DNA of 64,000 nt from NCBI GenBank assembly GCA_030549495.1, contig JAUIRK010001034.1, positions 806,001 through 870,000 on the forward strand, in the 5' to 3' direction. Each line of letters opens with the position of its first letter. Position 1 is the first letter of the stretch. The stretch is from Nectonema munidae (Eukaryota; Nematomorpha; Nectonematoida; Nectonematidae). This document shows positions 23,321 to 34,929 of this stretch, piece after piece. The position numbers were made by a program, and so were the translations under genes. The notes beneath the pieces were generated by a model. The model worked only from the letters and a program-made list of their open reading frames with translations, made no database searches and was not told the DNA's origin.

Positions 23321-23851
23321 AACTGGGGTCACTCAAAAAACACAATGCTTTTTACGCTACAAAAAAAGATATTAAGAGTAATTTTCAATCTTCCTCCCCT
23401 CTCCCACACAAACAACGTATTTATTCAATACACTCTGTTGAAGTTCAAAGACATTTATGTCCATAGTGCCTACACCTACCTATATAAATTCTTGCATGGC
23501 ATGCTTCCATTCATTTTCAACGACTTCACTTTTAACTCAGAAAAGGAAAGAACATCTCCTCGCTTTATGACACACATGATGCTCCCTTACTATAACTACA
23601 CAAAATCAAAGCAAGCATTTGCATTCAAAATTTCAACACTATTCAACTCCAATCAAATGTTTTTTGTTTCTGATGCCATCAATATGAAAAAAATTTCAAA
23701 AGATGATGATGTCCCATTTCATCAACTCTTACTCAAGAATCAACACTTGTTCAATTTCCAACTGTTATGCCTGCAGAAAAAGTATGACTTCATCTTGAAC
23801 CGCTCCTCTCATAAAATTCCCAAGATTATAGAAATCTCACAAGCAGGTTGA
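23288..23851 (+). pseudogene. LINE copy 3, C-terminal region
   Basis: An open run of about 187 codons: LPHLKYSVFNWGHSKNTML, then LQKKILRVIFNLPPLSHT, then YLYKFLHGMLPFIFNDF. This is the standard region after the RT in CR1/Jockey-like elements, where the block after LQKK is the common R-x-I motif region. It continues the RT in another frame across an overlap at 23288-23306. Confidence 0.7.
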
Positions 23852-24139
23852 CATCTACCAGCGGCTAACTTGGCCTTTGATATTGACCTTCAAAAGCAAT
23901 ATTTTATTATGATACATATTATCTCCTTTTGTAAATGTTCACAATTTACCATATTTTTGCATTAAGCAATTTGCTCTATATATTTTTTTTTCTTGTTACT
24001 TTTTAAAAATAAACTAACTAACTAACTAAAAAAAATACACATTTTTATACTAAATCATGCATGTTTAGTTGGAAGATGTGATACAGGAATTATTTTTGTT
24101 CAAGATATTCCAGGATAAGATACTCAAAAAAATTGTTAA

Positions 24140-24960
24140 ATTTCTCAACAAAAAAAGAGTAAAACATGTTCAATGAGATCCTTCTGACCCACTATACACC
24201 AACTTTTCGAAAGAAATATCTGATGAAATAAAAAGTAAAAGAAAAGAACTTGTAGATGATAAAACTTCTTTGGAGATATTTGACAAATTTTTACCCGAGA
24301 TTTATTCAAGCATATTTTGGAAGAAACGATGAGGTGTACAAAACAATTCAAAAATGATTCTGCATTTCACTTAAAAGAAACTCAATTGAAAGCTTTTTTT
24401 GGAATTCTTCATTTCTCTGGAAAATGTGAGACTACCCAGTGAAAAGATGTATTGATCAGAAGCCGAAGATATGAGATTTAACATAATCAGAAATTCAATG
24501 TCTAGAAACGTTTTTCTAAAAAAATCCTGTCTCTATTTTTCCTATAACAGTCAAAACAATGAAACAAGAAAGGATAGGATTTAAAGTACGTACTATAATA
24601 AATTAAATCAATAATTCGTTTCAATTTTGGGATTTTTCATCAAGATTTATCAATTGATGAAATACATCGTTTATTTTTCGATAATTTCTTTACTTCAAGA
24701 ACATTTTTGAAAAGTCTAACTGATAGGAAACTACATGCAACAGGTACTATACGTGAAAATAGATTGGAAAATTTTCCTTTTATCTCAAAAAACACTTTTT
24801 GAAAAAATAAACGTGGAAAATTTGAGCAATTTTTTTGATAGAGAAGGAGAAGTACTACTGGTTTAAAGGTTTCACTTAGAAAATAAAGTAGTAAATGTAC
24901 AAATTTTGATGAAATATATTCAACATCTACTGTTCAACATATCTTAAAAATTACAACTCA
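24140..24960 (+). pseudogene. piggyBac transposase remnant 3
   Basis: A degenerate transposase read in several frames. The N-terminal part includes LKAFFGILHFSGKCE. The clearest block, at about 24640-24770, is IDEIHRLFFDNFFTSRTF followed by LHATGTIRENRLENFPL, the second catalytic Asp (FDNFFTS) and the TGTIR-x-NR motif of piggyBac. Many stops; no termini were found. It lies directly before a Tigger fragment. Confidence 0.7.
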
Positions 24961-24989
24961 TTAATGGACGGGTTGGAATTCCACGACTG

Positions 24990-25280
24990 AAGGTTGAGCA
25001 AATAATATGAAGTTTTGATGCATCAGACAAGCTACCTGTTAATAATTAGAAAACCTAAAACTCTATATATTTTAAAAATCAAATGCGAAAGCTTGGACGA
25101 CTAAAGAATTTTTTGAAAAATGGTTGAGAAAACTTGATCATTAAATGAAAAATTTACAAGGAAGAACACTTATTTTTTTGATGGAAAAATTCCTGCGCCA
25201 AAATATTTAGCTAATTTTTTTGATAAATGCACAAGTCTTGGAAAAGTGCAAAAAATGGAAGCAAAAACAATTCATCTAAT
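24990..25280 (+). pseudogene. Tigger/pogo transposase fragment 2
   Basis: The translation reads ASDKLPVNN, then SIYFKNQ, then NAKAWTTKEFFEKWLRKLD and LQGRTLIFLMEK. These match the pogo/Tigger core order (KLP-x-x, then KAWMT-x-x-FEEWL, then the strand before the second Asp). The catalytic Asp itself is lost. The insert is short and broken, and belongs to a different copy from the element at 16.5-18.4 kb. Confidence 0.65.
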
Positions 25281-25983
25281 ATTTGTTTGTTTTTATTGAT
25301 TGAATTTCATTATGCTAAATAAATTTGCTAACGTTGAGCTTCTTCCAAACAATTCGACTAAAATTGAGTTATATGATAACGTTTATATATTCGAGTCCTT
25401 GGGGCAGATTGAGCTGGAAACCCTATTCTCCAAGGGAAGCGGGCAAGGCTGAGGTAAAATTTACCAGCATGATATTTTTTAAATTATTGAAATATATGAA
25501 CTTTGAATCGAAATAAATTTTAAAAGAAATATTTTTAATAAATATAAAATGGTTAGATCCAAATTCATTTCTTTGTTCGTAATTAAATTTGATCTTGAAC
25601 TTCTGATTTTCGTGAATAGGTGGTATTGTTACATATTTTTTTTTCAAAACCACATAGAATCATTCAATCCTTTACTTCCATCAGATCAAAATTTATGATC
25701 ATTTAGAATTAAAATAAATAGTAATTATCAATTTTTTCAGAGGCTATTTCATTGCTTCAAACATTTTCTAGATAAATTTTCTTGTTTGAAAATAAAGTGA
25801 ATAACTTTTGAGAACACAACTTTCAAAACGTGTTTCCACCATTTGGATATAGCTTTGCGCTTCTTTAAAATTTCTTTCGATCAATTTATGTTCACAATGT
25901 TCATATGTATGTTTGAGACGTGCTTTTTATGAGTACTGTTTTTGATGCTCACGTAATCACACTTTTTTGTAATTGAGCTTTCT
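25281..25983. other. Unassigned DNA with a small richer patch
   Basis: Mostly AT-rich. A patch at about 25394-25460 is richer and includes CCTTGGGGCAG and CCAAGGGAAGCGGGC, which could form a weak stem. Overlapping short open frames on both strands match nothing recognised. Confidence 0.45.
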
Positions 25984-26346
25984 TTAACCCTAGAAAGACT
26001 AAGCCGGTGGTCAATTGATGCACTCTATTTTGTAAACATTTCGCCACAAATGTTTTATTGTAAACATTCCGCTACAAATGTTTGTGAGCCATAATGCGTA
26101 GTACACTGATGATGAGTATTTCAACCTAAATCAACAAACTGTATAATGGTATATCTATTATAATTTATAACATTTTCACGCATATTTTATCTCACTTTGT
26201 ATTGCTTTTCACTCCAATAAAAGTTTTTTTGGCATATGTCCGTGTTATTAATTCCAGTTATTGCGATTATAAGAGAATTGAAGCTGAAACACTTTACCGG
26301 CATGGTCTTACTTGATATACTATATGTATGGTCTTTCTAGGGTTAA
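25984..26346. mobile_element. piggyBac MITE with TTAA at both ends
   Basis: TTAA at 25984-25987 is followed by CCCTAGAAAGACTAAGCCGG. The right end is the inverse, GGTCTTTCTAGGG, followed by TTAA at 26343-26346. The element body (25988-26342, 355 bp) is non-coding. The CCCTAGAAAGA end is close to that of the classical piggyBac element. Intact target duplications and matching ends suggest a relatively young insertion driven by a transposase elsewhere. Confidence 0.92.
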
Positions 26347-26449
26347 AATATTTGATAAAAGTATCAGTCTCTATATGCTTAAGTTTGCTATTTCTCATTC
26401 GCTACCCCAATACTTAAGTATTGAGATTTGCCAGGATGCTAAGAGTAGT

Positions 26450-27080
26450 ACTTAGCATGATAATGTGAGTGGCCAAAGTGAATCTAGATCGCACGCCAAT
26501 TAATCAGCGAAAAAAGGCGAGGAAGGAAGCCTTTGATTGATTAAAAGCAGAAGTTTATGGCGTGTCTTAGATTTAAGAGAGGCTTTAGAGGCAGGCAACT
26601 TAACGCCTTCTTCATACTTTAAACTTCATGCTTTGACAAATGAAGAAGAAGTGAGTTTCTCTGTCTCTCATGCATCCAAAGCGTGGATATTTTGGATGTG
26701 TGAGTACAGAGTAAGGTTACAGTTGGAAGGCGCTTCTAAGTGAAGGCTTGCAAGATTGTAGGCGACACAGTGAAGAATTTGAAAAGTTCTTTAGACGCCT
26801 TTGAAGGTGGCAAGGAAAGAGCACTAGTGAGAGATTTCGCTTGCAACAAATTTTAGCATAAAGAGAGGCGAATTTGCATAGAGAGTGAGTGAGAGAGAGA
26901 AATTGCGCGCAACAAAGAGAAGTCTTGCGAAAGTTCCTGCGCTGAATCTCTTAGCTTGGCTTTTGATGTAACTTTTGCAAATGTAGAAGATCTTTTCTCA
27001 AATTCATTTTTGAGAAATAAAGGCCAATCATTTGTAACATTGTTTTTTTTGTGTTTCGTTTCACACTTATACATAGCGTT
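26450..27080. other. Richer-composition island, candidate regulatory DNA or exon
   Basis: This stretch is clearly higher in complexity and G content than its flanks and carries no transposon signature. It includes homeodomain-like cores (CAATTAATC, TTGATTGATTA), GCGCGC, an octamer-like ATTTGCAT and a GA-rich run (GTGAGTGAGAGAGAG) of the kind bound by GAGA factor. An open plus-strand run at 26537-26743 reads LDLREALEAGNLTPSSYF but matches nothing known and lacks clear splice signals. Confidence 0.35.
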
Positions 27081-27120
27081 TAAAGAAAAAAAGCGAAGTG
27101 AGGGTTTTTCACATCTTACT

Positions 27121-28430
27121 TGATTAAGGGTTCATAGTCAAAACGCCACAAAAAGAATGCTTTAGACTTCTAGAGAATACAAGTGCATAACTTAAAATTT
27201 TACATGGTTATTTTTTCAATTTTATAGAATGTTTTGAGGAAATGCTTGAAATTAATCGGAATTTCATTTCTGATTTTAAATATTTCAATTTCTACTGTTT
27301 GAGAAAGGGAAAATTTCATTTGACAATTATTATATTTAAAAGAATTTAGTATACTTTTAACTCCCTATATAAATGTTTGCTTCTTCAGCTATAAAATTTC
27401 GATTTTTTGATTTTTAGTCCAAAAAAGATTATCTTAATAATCTCCTAAGATTTTTATGAATATACATATAATTACAACCTAGAATATTATTTCAAGATTT
27501 TTGACTAAAACAGAAACTACTCTTACAATAACAGGATTAATTTTTAAACTCGTTGATAAATGACATTACTCTCAGAATTTAGAGTATATTCAGTCTGTTT
27601 AATGTTTGTTGACAAGTTTTCCCATTCAAATTTTGTATAAATAATGATATATAAGAAATTTCAAGATAAGAAAATTATAGGCTGAATACGTTAGTATATA
27701 TTTGATACAACTTCGAGCAGAATAAAAAGATAATCTAAATTGAGTTGTCTCTAAGTTTACCTAAAATTAAAATTCCCAAACTTTTCCAACTAAAGTAACA
27801 AATAAGAACAAATTGATTGAATTTTCATTTTATTTAACATTTATTGATTTAGTTTCAATTAGAAATTAATTTTCCAAGTAAATCTAACTTAAATCAGAAC
27901 TAACTTTTTAAACTAAGAGTCCGACTTACTTTTTAGTTTTTGATTCCATGTTTAAGTCCAATTTCAGTGTAACATAAAATTTGTGGTGTGATAGTTCACG
28001 GCAGATTTTATATACATCATTTCTGCAAAGCTTGTAATAGTTTTAAAAAAAATACTTAAAATTCGTTTAGTTAAACAAAAAAAAATTTATGAAATTTATT
28101 TTTCCATTTAAAAAGTAAAATAATATTGGTTTATTCATTAATTTTGACTGTTGTGTTTTATATATTGATAAAATCAGCATTATAATTTCTCTAAGATTAC
28201 ATGGTTAATATTGTGCCAAGAAATTCAAGTTAAATTAATAATAATAATTGTATTTCTGCAAAAAAAAATGGATTTCTTCAAGTTTTTAATTTTTAAAGTT
28301 TAACTTGAGATCATCACTTATTTTTACCCAAAAATCTTAAACTATAAATATTTCCAAACTATGATCTTGAACTTAAATTTTTATTTAATTTCTTATACAA
28401 GGGGGTTCCCCTATTTTTCTCTGCTTCGCT
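27121..28430. other. Unassigned very AT-rich DNA
   Basis: Long A/T runs and no open frame, terminus or repeat of note. Confidence 0.6.
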
Positions 28431-28469
28431 CGAGACAGGTCGGATTTTAGGTGTCCTAAAATTGATACC

Positions 28470-28690
28470 ATCAAGGATCATTAGTATTGGGATTCTAGGT
28501 ACCTTCAACGATCATTAGTACTGGGACTCAAGATCTACTCAAAGATTATTAGTTCTGGAATTCAAGGTCCCCTCAAAAATCATTGGTACCCTTAATAATC
28601 ATTGATGTCTCTAGCAAAATCATGCGTACTCCTAATAATGATTGATATCCCCCACAAAGATCATCGGTAATTGATATCACCTGCAAAGAT
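28470..28690. repeat. Degenerate tandem repeat, about 34-bp unit
   Basis: Units open GATCATTAGTATTGGGATTC and end with a GGTACC-type part. Three fairly clear copies run to about 28575, then more degenerate ones containing AATCATTG or GATCATCGG continue to about 28690. No coding content. Confidence 0.65.
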
Positions 28691-28799
28691 TATTGGTTTA
28701 AGAACAAAAAGTTTTAAACAGTTGTCTAGAAAAACTTTTAATCATATGTCAAAAATCTTATAAGTTATTATAAACTATTCATTTTTGAATTTTTTTTAT

Positions 28800-29110
28800 A
28801 TCTTCTGATTTATGATTGTATTCTTTCTCGGGAGTTTTGGTTTTGGGCGGTTTGACGTGGCACCTTGATTGGGATAACCGACATCCTTCCCTAACTTTCA
28901 AATTTTTCACGAAAACCTGTTGTGAGAGATTGTTCGTCGCTCTTGGATTCTTGATCCATTTTCTAATTCCACATAATCATGCTTCATGGACTTTCAAAAC
29001 ACGAGTGGACTTTATTCCTACTTCGCTAATACCTTGCTAACGCACACATTGGCATAACTTGGCATAGCGCTACCTGGAGACCTTTATTTGTCTACATCTC
29101 CTCTTCTTCT
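28800..29110. other. Richer-composition island
   Basis: A stretch of higher complexity with GGGCGGTTTGACGTGGCACC and GGCATAGCGCTACCTGG, without transposon features. An open plus-strand run at 28816-29040 resembles no protein family. It could be regulatory, a non-coding RNA exon or simply a random fluctuation. Confidence 0.3.
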
Positions 29111-30384
29111 TTTCATGTTTTTTCAAAATGTTCAGTATTCTTCTAAAACAAGTTAAATAAATGGAATGCTCAATGATCTACTTTGCTTCAATTCATGTCA
29201 TAAAGTTTACAATAGTGCAATTTTAATATGCCCATGACTTTTTAGCAAAATCTACTTAAATGCGAGTTTTTTGAAGTTTCACTGCTTATCCTAAGTTTTC
29301 TTGAAAAACTCTAAATTTTTCACTTTTTCAGGTAAATCTACTTTAATCAAATCCTTGTAAATATCCTTGAATATTCACTTCTAAAATGGTACTATGACAT
29401 TTCATAGACAGATAAATTAGTTAATGGAGATGGATAATTCGCAAACTGACGTTTGTAAAATAAATTTTCGTTAAACGTCATTTGGGTGAATTAATAACTA
29501 AATTCGTTTTTAACTAAATAACCTACTTTGATATAACTAAGAATAACAAAACACCTACCTCTTAAGATTGAAAAATACTTGATAAAATGAAGCATTCATT
29601 TGGACTTAGTTAAAAAATGTATTTATCTAAGAAGTCAAGCCGATATTTATTAAGAAAGTTAAGTAATGCAAATAAAAACATAAATAATTTATAGGGATTA
29701 ATTCACGAAATTAATTTTCTGAAATCTAAGCCATTAAAATGAATTTAAAAGTAAATAACATGTGATAATTTTTCCTTATTTTAAGATTTTGTTTTAATGG
29801 GGGCGAAAAAAACGAGCGAACTCATTTTGAATTTTCAACTTCCACCCCTACTCCATCCATAATTTCAATCTTGTTAGCCCTTGATTTCCAGTGAAATATT
29901 CAAAATTTTGGCAAGCTTCTTTATCTTAGCACGAACAAAGCTGATAACTTTTGCATTGTTTCATCCTGCAAACTTGCCTAAATATGCATACTTTGTAAGA
30001 ATTTTACAATGTACTTCTTCTTTCACCTGTATACCACAGAAACTCGAGTAAGATTATCATTTTAAGATCCATACAGAAACTCTAGTTTTTATATAGGAAC
30101 CCTAACATAGCTTCTTGTGGTGGAATTTCAGCATTCATTATTCATCGCTCATCCTTTGATCCAAGTAATGTGAAAGTAATCTTACGCCTGTTTAAGTACC
30201 CTTCACTACTCATGCCAATGAAGTATATGGTCAAACCACCCAATTTGCTATATTACACTTATTTATTATAGCTTACACGTTTCTCTGTATAACTTCAAGT
30301 AATATTTGATAGAGCGTAAACAAGATGGCCGGTATGTTACTGTTTCAGTGCTATTGGATCCAGGATTGATCGTTTTGGCCAAAT
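29111..30384. other. Unassigned AT-rich DNA
   Basis: No open frame, terminus or array that could be assigned. Confidence 0.55.
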
Positions 30385-31125
30385 ATGTTGTTATTCATTA
30401 AAAATTTTAAATCTTGTTTTACAATTCGTTTATATTTTAGACCAATCCAGAATTTGCTTATATTGCCATTATTAAACCAACTCATAATTCGTCTGCTAGG
30501 AGAAAGATGTGATGATATTTTGGATATTCTTTTTTGTATACAATATACAAACTTTTTTTGTGAATAAATTTTTCATATTTTTTGAGCCACCCTCCACCCC
30601 TACTCAATTTTCCAAGCCTCTCCACACAATTTTTAAATGAACTACATCTGATAAAGTGCGCTTGTGAAAAAGTCTTTTCTTTGTACATTGGTAGTTTCAA
30701 TAAATATATTATAAAATTGTCTAGAGTATTTTTTGAGTATCAAGCTGCTCTAATAATAGGAATCAGCACTGCATCTTGTGAGAGAAGTTTTTCGACCCAA
30801 AAGAGTTTTCGAGTTTTTGAACTATTTCAACGAAAAGTCAAGAAGGCTGACTGTTTGACATGTAAATTGCTTTATTACTCTAAAAATGATATAGTATTTT
30901 AATATAATGATTTTCTTCTTTCACTTTTTTTTTTATAATAGTTAATTATACTCCTCAATCTACATCACCTTACTTTTATGACCTTCTTTAGATCTTGTTT
31001 CCGATGTTGATTGAATTTGCTTCTAGAAATGAACATTTTATAGCGTGTATTTTCATAATGTATATTTTCAGCCCTTTTGAGCCGCCCCCCCCCCCCATTT
31101 TGTTTAGCGCGGGCTCTGCTGGTCA
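30385..31125 (+). pseudogene. hAT transposase remnant with one probable terminus
   Basis: The dimerisation motif is readable at about 30750-30850: LIIGISTASCERSFSTQKSF, matching the P-x-STAS-x-ERSFS core of the hAT C-terminal domain. It is preceded by weakly hAT-like helices (IKCACEKVFSLYIGSFNKYI). Downstream, a poly-C stretch and GTTTAGCGCGGGCTCTG near 31101-31117 look like a hAT right end (read inward, CAGAGCCCGCGC). The left end is not visible. The frame is broken and lacks the catalytic core. Confidence 0.6.
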
Positions 31126-32343
31126 TTAGTATATTTTTGGGCAACAGTGTCCCAAGAAATGAAAATCGCCTGCTTTAAATACCTATAATTCTTTTGATCT
31201 TAAAAATTATGTTCATCAAAGCGTTATAATTTAAATGATAAATTTAAATCATTTTTTAAACTTTTAAAGCAAAGTATTGACTTCTTTTTATTTGCATGTA
31301 TTGTTTTAAATCATATAAAAACTCAAAATCCAAAAAATACTTAAAGAAAGGTATCGGTCTTATTATTATTAATGTTTGTCTTATTTTATTTATTGTTTCG
31401 TCCAATTATAAATTCCATAAGTAGAAATTCTAGCTCCTCACTTCCGCCTTAATTTTTCACACTTTTTTTTCAATTTTGGCAAATTCTTTGTACCTCAGTT
31501 GAACATGAGGATCTTATTTTCGTAAATAACTACTAAATCTTAAAATTGTCTCACTCGTTAAAAAGTCTTTGTAGTGTATATAAGAAGAGAATATTTACCA
31601 AATTGAAAGAGTTTTTTGCCTTGATTCCCACACTCATGAAAATATTGACGTAACAAGAGTTTTTTTGGCTCATTACTAATAATAATTCCTAATCAAGAAT
31701 AATTGATGAGAACGCATTTATATGCTTGGCAAACCTTTAACTCTGCATTTCTAATGTCAACCAGAGTAGTTAAAAGTCACATTCCACTTTTGCAACTTTT
31801 TAATGCCTTGCATTTACCCTAACTTTATTTTAAATCCGCCTTGACTATTGCTGAAAAATTTCTTTCGAATGACGTTTAGCCCCTATTGTAATAAATCTGA
31901 ATCTTATATGAAGATTGTTTTAAAAAACATCATTCATAGCATTATTAAATTTTCCAGAATTTAGATAGACTTATTAACATCATAAAAAAGTGTTTTATCG
32001 AATTGATAAAAATGTTCTTTTATTTATCTGTAAAACAACAAAAAGCTGGCAAATATATGTCCAACCTGATGCACACTTATATGTAAATTGTTATGGACAG
32101 AATATATTTCTGATACTTTTTTGGTTCAATCAAAAATGGACCCTACTGAACATTACTCGCATTATGACATAAGCAAATATATTATACATTTATGAAATTT
32201 GTTTATAAAATCGCTTTTCCTTCAAAAACTTTTTCTATAAACTAAATTTCTCTTTTTTAGCTTACAAAATTTTAATTTTTTGTGTTAATTTATCTCTTTT
32301 GGAATTATATTGGGAATTATCTCTTTAGGAATATATTATAAGG
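31126..32343. other. Unassigned AT-rich DNA
   Basis: No feature could be supported. A short plus-strand open run at 31990-32172 has no recognisable content. Confidence 0.55.
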
Positions 32344-32758
32344 GGTGTGAGCAGTGGCGGTTTTAAGGGAGGCAGGTAAGGCCATGCCCCCCCCCCCCCA
32401 GATTTTTGGCTGGACCCCACGTTGGCTCCTCCACATCAAATACCTCTTTTACTGGCTTTAAAATTTACTCGAAACTTTTTATTACTTTTTTTGAGTGGGT
32501 TTTGCATCCAGGGGAAGAAATATCTCTCTTATCTGGACGGGTGAATCTTAGACCAAGAGCACTCTTAATTTGAGGTCTTTGCTGGCATCGGAATGTGAGA
32601 GCACCACCCAAATTCTAAAGTTTCAGAATTTTAAATATCGAACTCATGAAAAAAATTAATAAGTTTTAATTTTTTTAGTTTTAAACCTATTTCTTTACAA
32701 CTTTTTAAAAACTTGGCCCCCTCACTTTTGAAAATCTAGAACTGCCACCGAGTGTGAG
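32344..32758. mobile_element. hAT MITE inserted in a SINE
   Basis: The element spans 32352-32750 (399 bp) with CAGTGGCGGTTTTAAG at the left and the imperfect inverse CTAGAACTGCCACCG at the right. Flanks are GGTGTGAG (32344-32351) and AGTGTGAG (32751-32758), an 8-bp target duplication with one mismatch, as expected for hAT. It contains a long poly-C run near 32387-32399 and no coding region. Removing it joins the two halves of the SINE, which shows that it inserted into the SINE. Confidence 0.85.
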
Positions 32759-32955
32759 TAAGGTTGGTTAGATACTGGGTTTGGATAACCCAAGGTCTTG
32801 GGTTCGAACCCCCATTAAGCCTACTTTCCTCATAGTTCGATACAAGCGGCGCAATTGCGCCTTTTCGATTAGAACCCCCGCGGTACCTTTATAATGCAAA
32901 TGAGTTAACATTATTGCAATTTGGGGGGTTTCTGTGTATCATGCAGACGTATATT
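32759..32955 (+). repeat. tRNA-derived SINE, copy 1
   Basis: After the MITE the sequence continues TAAGGTTGGTTAGATAC. It holds a perfect anticodon-arm-like hairpin (TGGGT, loop TTGGATA, ACCCA) and a perfect B box, GGTTCGAACCC. The loop would present GGA, a serine anticodon. The following SINE body includes AAGCCTACTTTCCTCATAG and the palindrome GGCGCAATTGCGCC. The first bases of the SINE lie on the far side of the MITE, at about 32342-32351. A second copy at 37616 shares the head and much of the body. Imperfect acceptor pairing and the long tail exclude a functional tRNA gene. Confidence 0.7.
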
Positions 32956-33834
32956 CCAGCTCATTCAAAACTTGTCAAATAGTAAACAAATTTAAGTTTA
33001 TTACATGTTGGTAAAGCTTGCTTAATAATGTATTGTTGTGAAAGGAGTTTTGACTCGATAAGAAAATTAATTTTGAGGAAGGATTGTGATTAGGAAAGAA
33101 GTAATATGTCTTAATTTGTATTAAGCGAAATTATTGAAGGATTGCAATACGATTGAAAAACGCAATCTTTGATTCCTACCATGAATCAAAGAAAGTGTGC
33201 TTGATTTATTTGAAACTATATTTGTCATGTGAAGCTTCATGTTGAAGAGAATTATTAAAAAGAAAATCAAAACAACTCTGCCGTCTATAATTTGAACCGA
33301 ACTAATCTAAGAACCAGATCGGAGTCGACTACAGAAATTGAAGGACCGAACCATTAACATTGATTTTAACTGGTTCTGAACCAGACCGTAGCGTTAAAGG
33401 TGTAAAAAATCTTATTCCTAAAACTCCATAAAGTTTATTTATCCTAACTACTTCATAGACTTGATGATTAGCTACTAACGTTTCTTTGTAGGGAGGGAAG
33501 TGATGTTTCTTGAAGATGATTTATTTTGAAAATTACTAAAAGATAAATTAAGGGTTTGTTTTTGCAAAACATAGAAGTCTTTATTAATTTTAATTTTGAG
33601 CAATCTTTCTCCATCCATTCTGATTAACATTTTTGATGTTAATCTAAAATTTGAAAGAAGCAAATTAATCCCGCATTTCAAAAGCTATAATTTCTAAAGT
33701 ATAAACACGCACCTGTATTCAATTTATTTGCCTCACTATTTACTATATCCGACTTATACGAAAAAATATGAGATTTTTTATTCCATTATTTATTAGTATA
33801 AAACAAATAATTGATAAATCATCAGAAAAACATA
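32956..33834. other. Unassigned DNA
   Basis: A patch at about 33290-33400 contains repeated GAACCGAAC and GGTTCTGAACC type words that could pair with each other, but no element ends were identified. Otherwise AT-rich with no recognisable genes. Confidence 0.45.
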
Positions 33835-34385
33835 TAAAGCATTGGAGATGTAGACAATTTAAAAAATTTTAATGTAATTCGACTTTAATCACCCAAAGGA
33901 AAAATTGTTAAACCTCCTTCTCAGCATGCACATGGTGGTGATCCTATACAATCTGAAGTTTACAAGTTTTTAAATGAGTTGAAGTCTTCATCGCAAAATT
34001 CCAATAATAGTTCTTATAGATATTTGATCTCTGAAGCTTTTCTTAGAGTACCATTGAACAGCAGTTGAGGAGAGTGAAAATGAAAAAAATCCCAATTTTA
34101 TTATTCCTACAACCTTAAACTTTGATATACCTGTTGAATATGAAAGCCAAAATTTGCACCATCTTACACAAGTATTAGATCAAAAGATAATGGATCACAA
34201 GATTCTTCTGGAGTTCACTTGATAGGCGACACCTCCTTAATCCATTTTCTTGGGAGTGATATATTTTTTTGTGACGGGACTTTTCAAGTTGTTCCTTCAA
34301 TGTTTTATCAACTTTACACATTTCATTGTAAAGTTGGGAATAACTATCCTCCAATTCTTTATTTTTTGTTACCAAAAAAAAGTTG
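33835..34385 (+). pseudogene. MULE (Mutator-like) transposase, N-terminal and catalytic fragment
   Basis: Near 33915-33990 the translation reads KPPSQHAHGGDPIQSEVYKF, the H-x-H end of a FLYWCH-type zinc finger and the linker after it. At about 34225-34380 it reads HFLGSDIFFCDGTFQVVPSM, then FYQLYTFHCKVGNNYPPILY. This is the first part of the MULE transposase core, where CDGTF carries the first catalytic Asp. Two stops and frame shifts separate the parts, and the rest of the transposase is absent. The MULE at 50.1-51.1 kb retains the complementary C-terminal half of what may be the same or a related family. Confidence 0.75.
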
Positions 34386-34900
34386 AGGTATATACGAAAG
34401 AGTAATATCCTACTTACTTATGATTTAATCTTCATTCAATCTCTAGTTGAAAGTATAAATGAAAATTTCAACTAATTATCTTCTGCGTTTCCAACTTCTG
34501 AACAGTATAGAAAGTAGGACCCCTACAACTGAATAGTTTGAGCCAATAAAATTAAAATTTTTATGCAAAAAATGATTGTAATCATCTGATTAAATCGTAT
34601 GCTTATTCATATGAAATCGTAAAGTATTTTTATTTGAGAGTAAAATACACCACAAAAATAATATTTTAAAATGTTATAGTTGTAGAATGTAGGTGGCTAT
34701 TGCATGTTATATTGTAGATATGTAGATATTGCACGCAAAAATAACATAAAATACAAATCATATATGAAATATATTTATAAATAAAAAATTATTTTATGTT
34801 TTGTTAATATATAACATATATTATTATGCTATATTTGAATAAAAATATCATATAACCTGTAAAAAAACAAAAGAGCAGAGAATGAAATTCCTTATTGGTT
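34386..34900. other. Unassigned very AT-rich DNA
   Basis: Short AT repeats such as AATATAACATATATTATTATG, broken by substitutions. No terminus of the neighbouring hAT could be found here, although one is expected. Confidence 0.5.
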
Positions 34901-34929
34901 GCAAAAAAGCATCAGTTTATACTTCCTCC

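Larger units (their letters stand above)
21975..24030 (+). mobile_element. LINE copy 3, 5'-truncated
   Basis: The element starts in the linker before the RT (LTWKCINSIVKPKAKPN at about 22050), carries the whole RT and C-terminal region, and ends in a short repeat tail of four CTAA units and a run of A at 24010-24030. A simple-repeat tail and 5' truncation are standard for target-primed insertion. The family differs from copies 1 and 2: the catalytic box is CADD and the loop reads SGVPQGTILAPIFF. Only a few breaks interrupt it, so it is younger than copy 2. Confidence 0.85.

Noticed and set aside
32752-32830. A functional tRNA-Ser gene
   Set aside because: The anticodon arm and B box look good, but acceptor pairing fails, the head is split by a MITE and a second copy with the same long tail exists, so it is a SINE.
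33290-33400. GAACCGAAC/GGTTCTGAACC words as another word-ended element
   Set aside because: Only one loose cluster, no opening block and no partner; insufficient to define an element.
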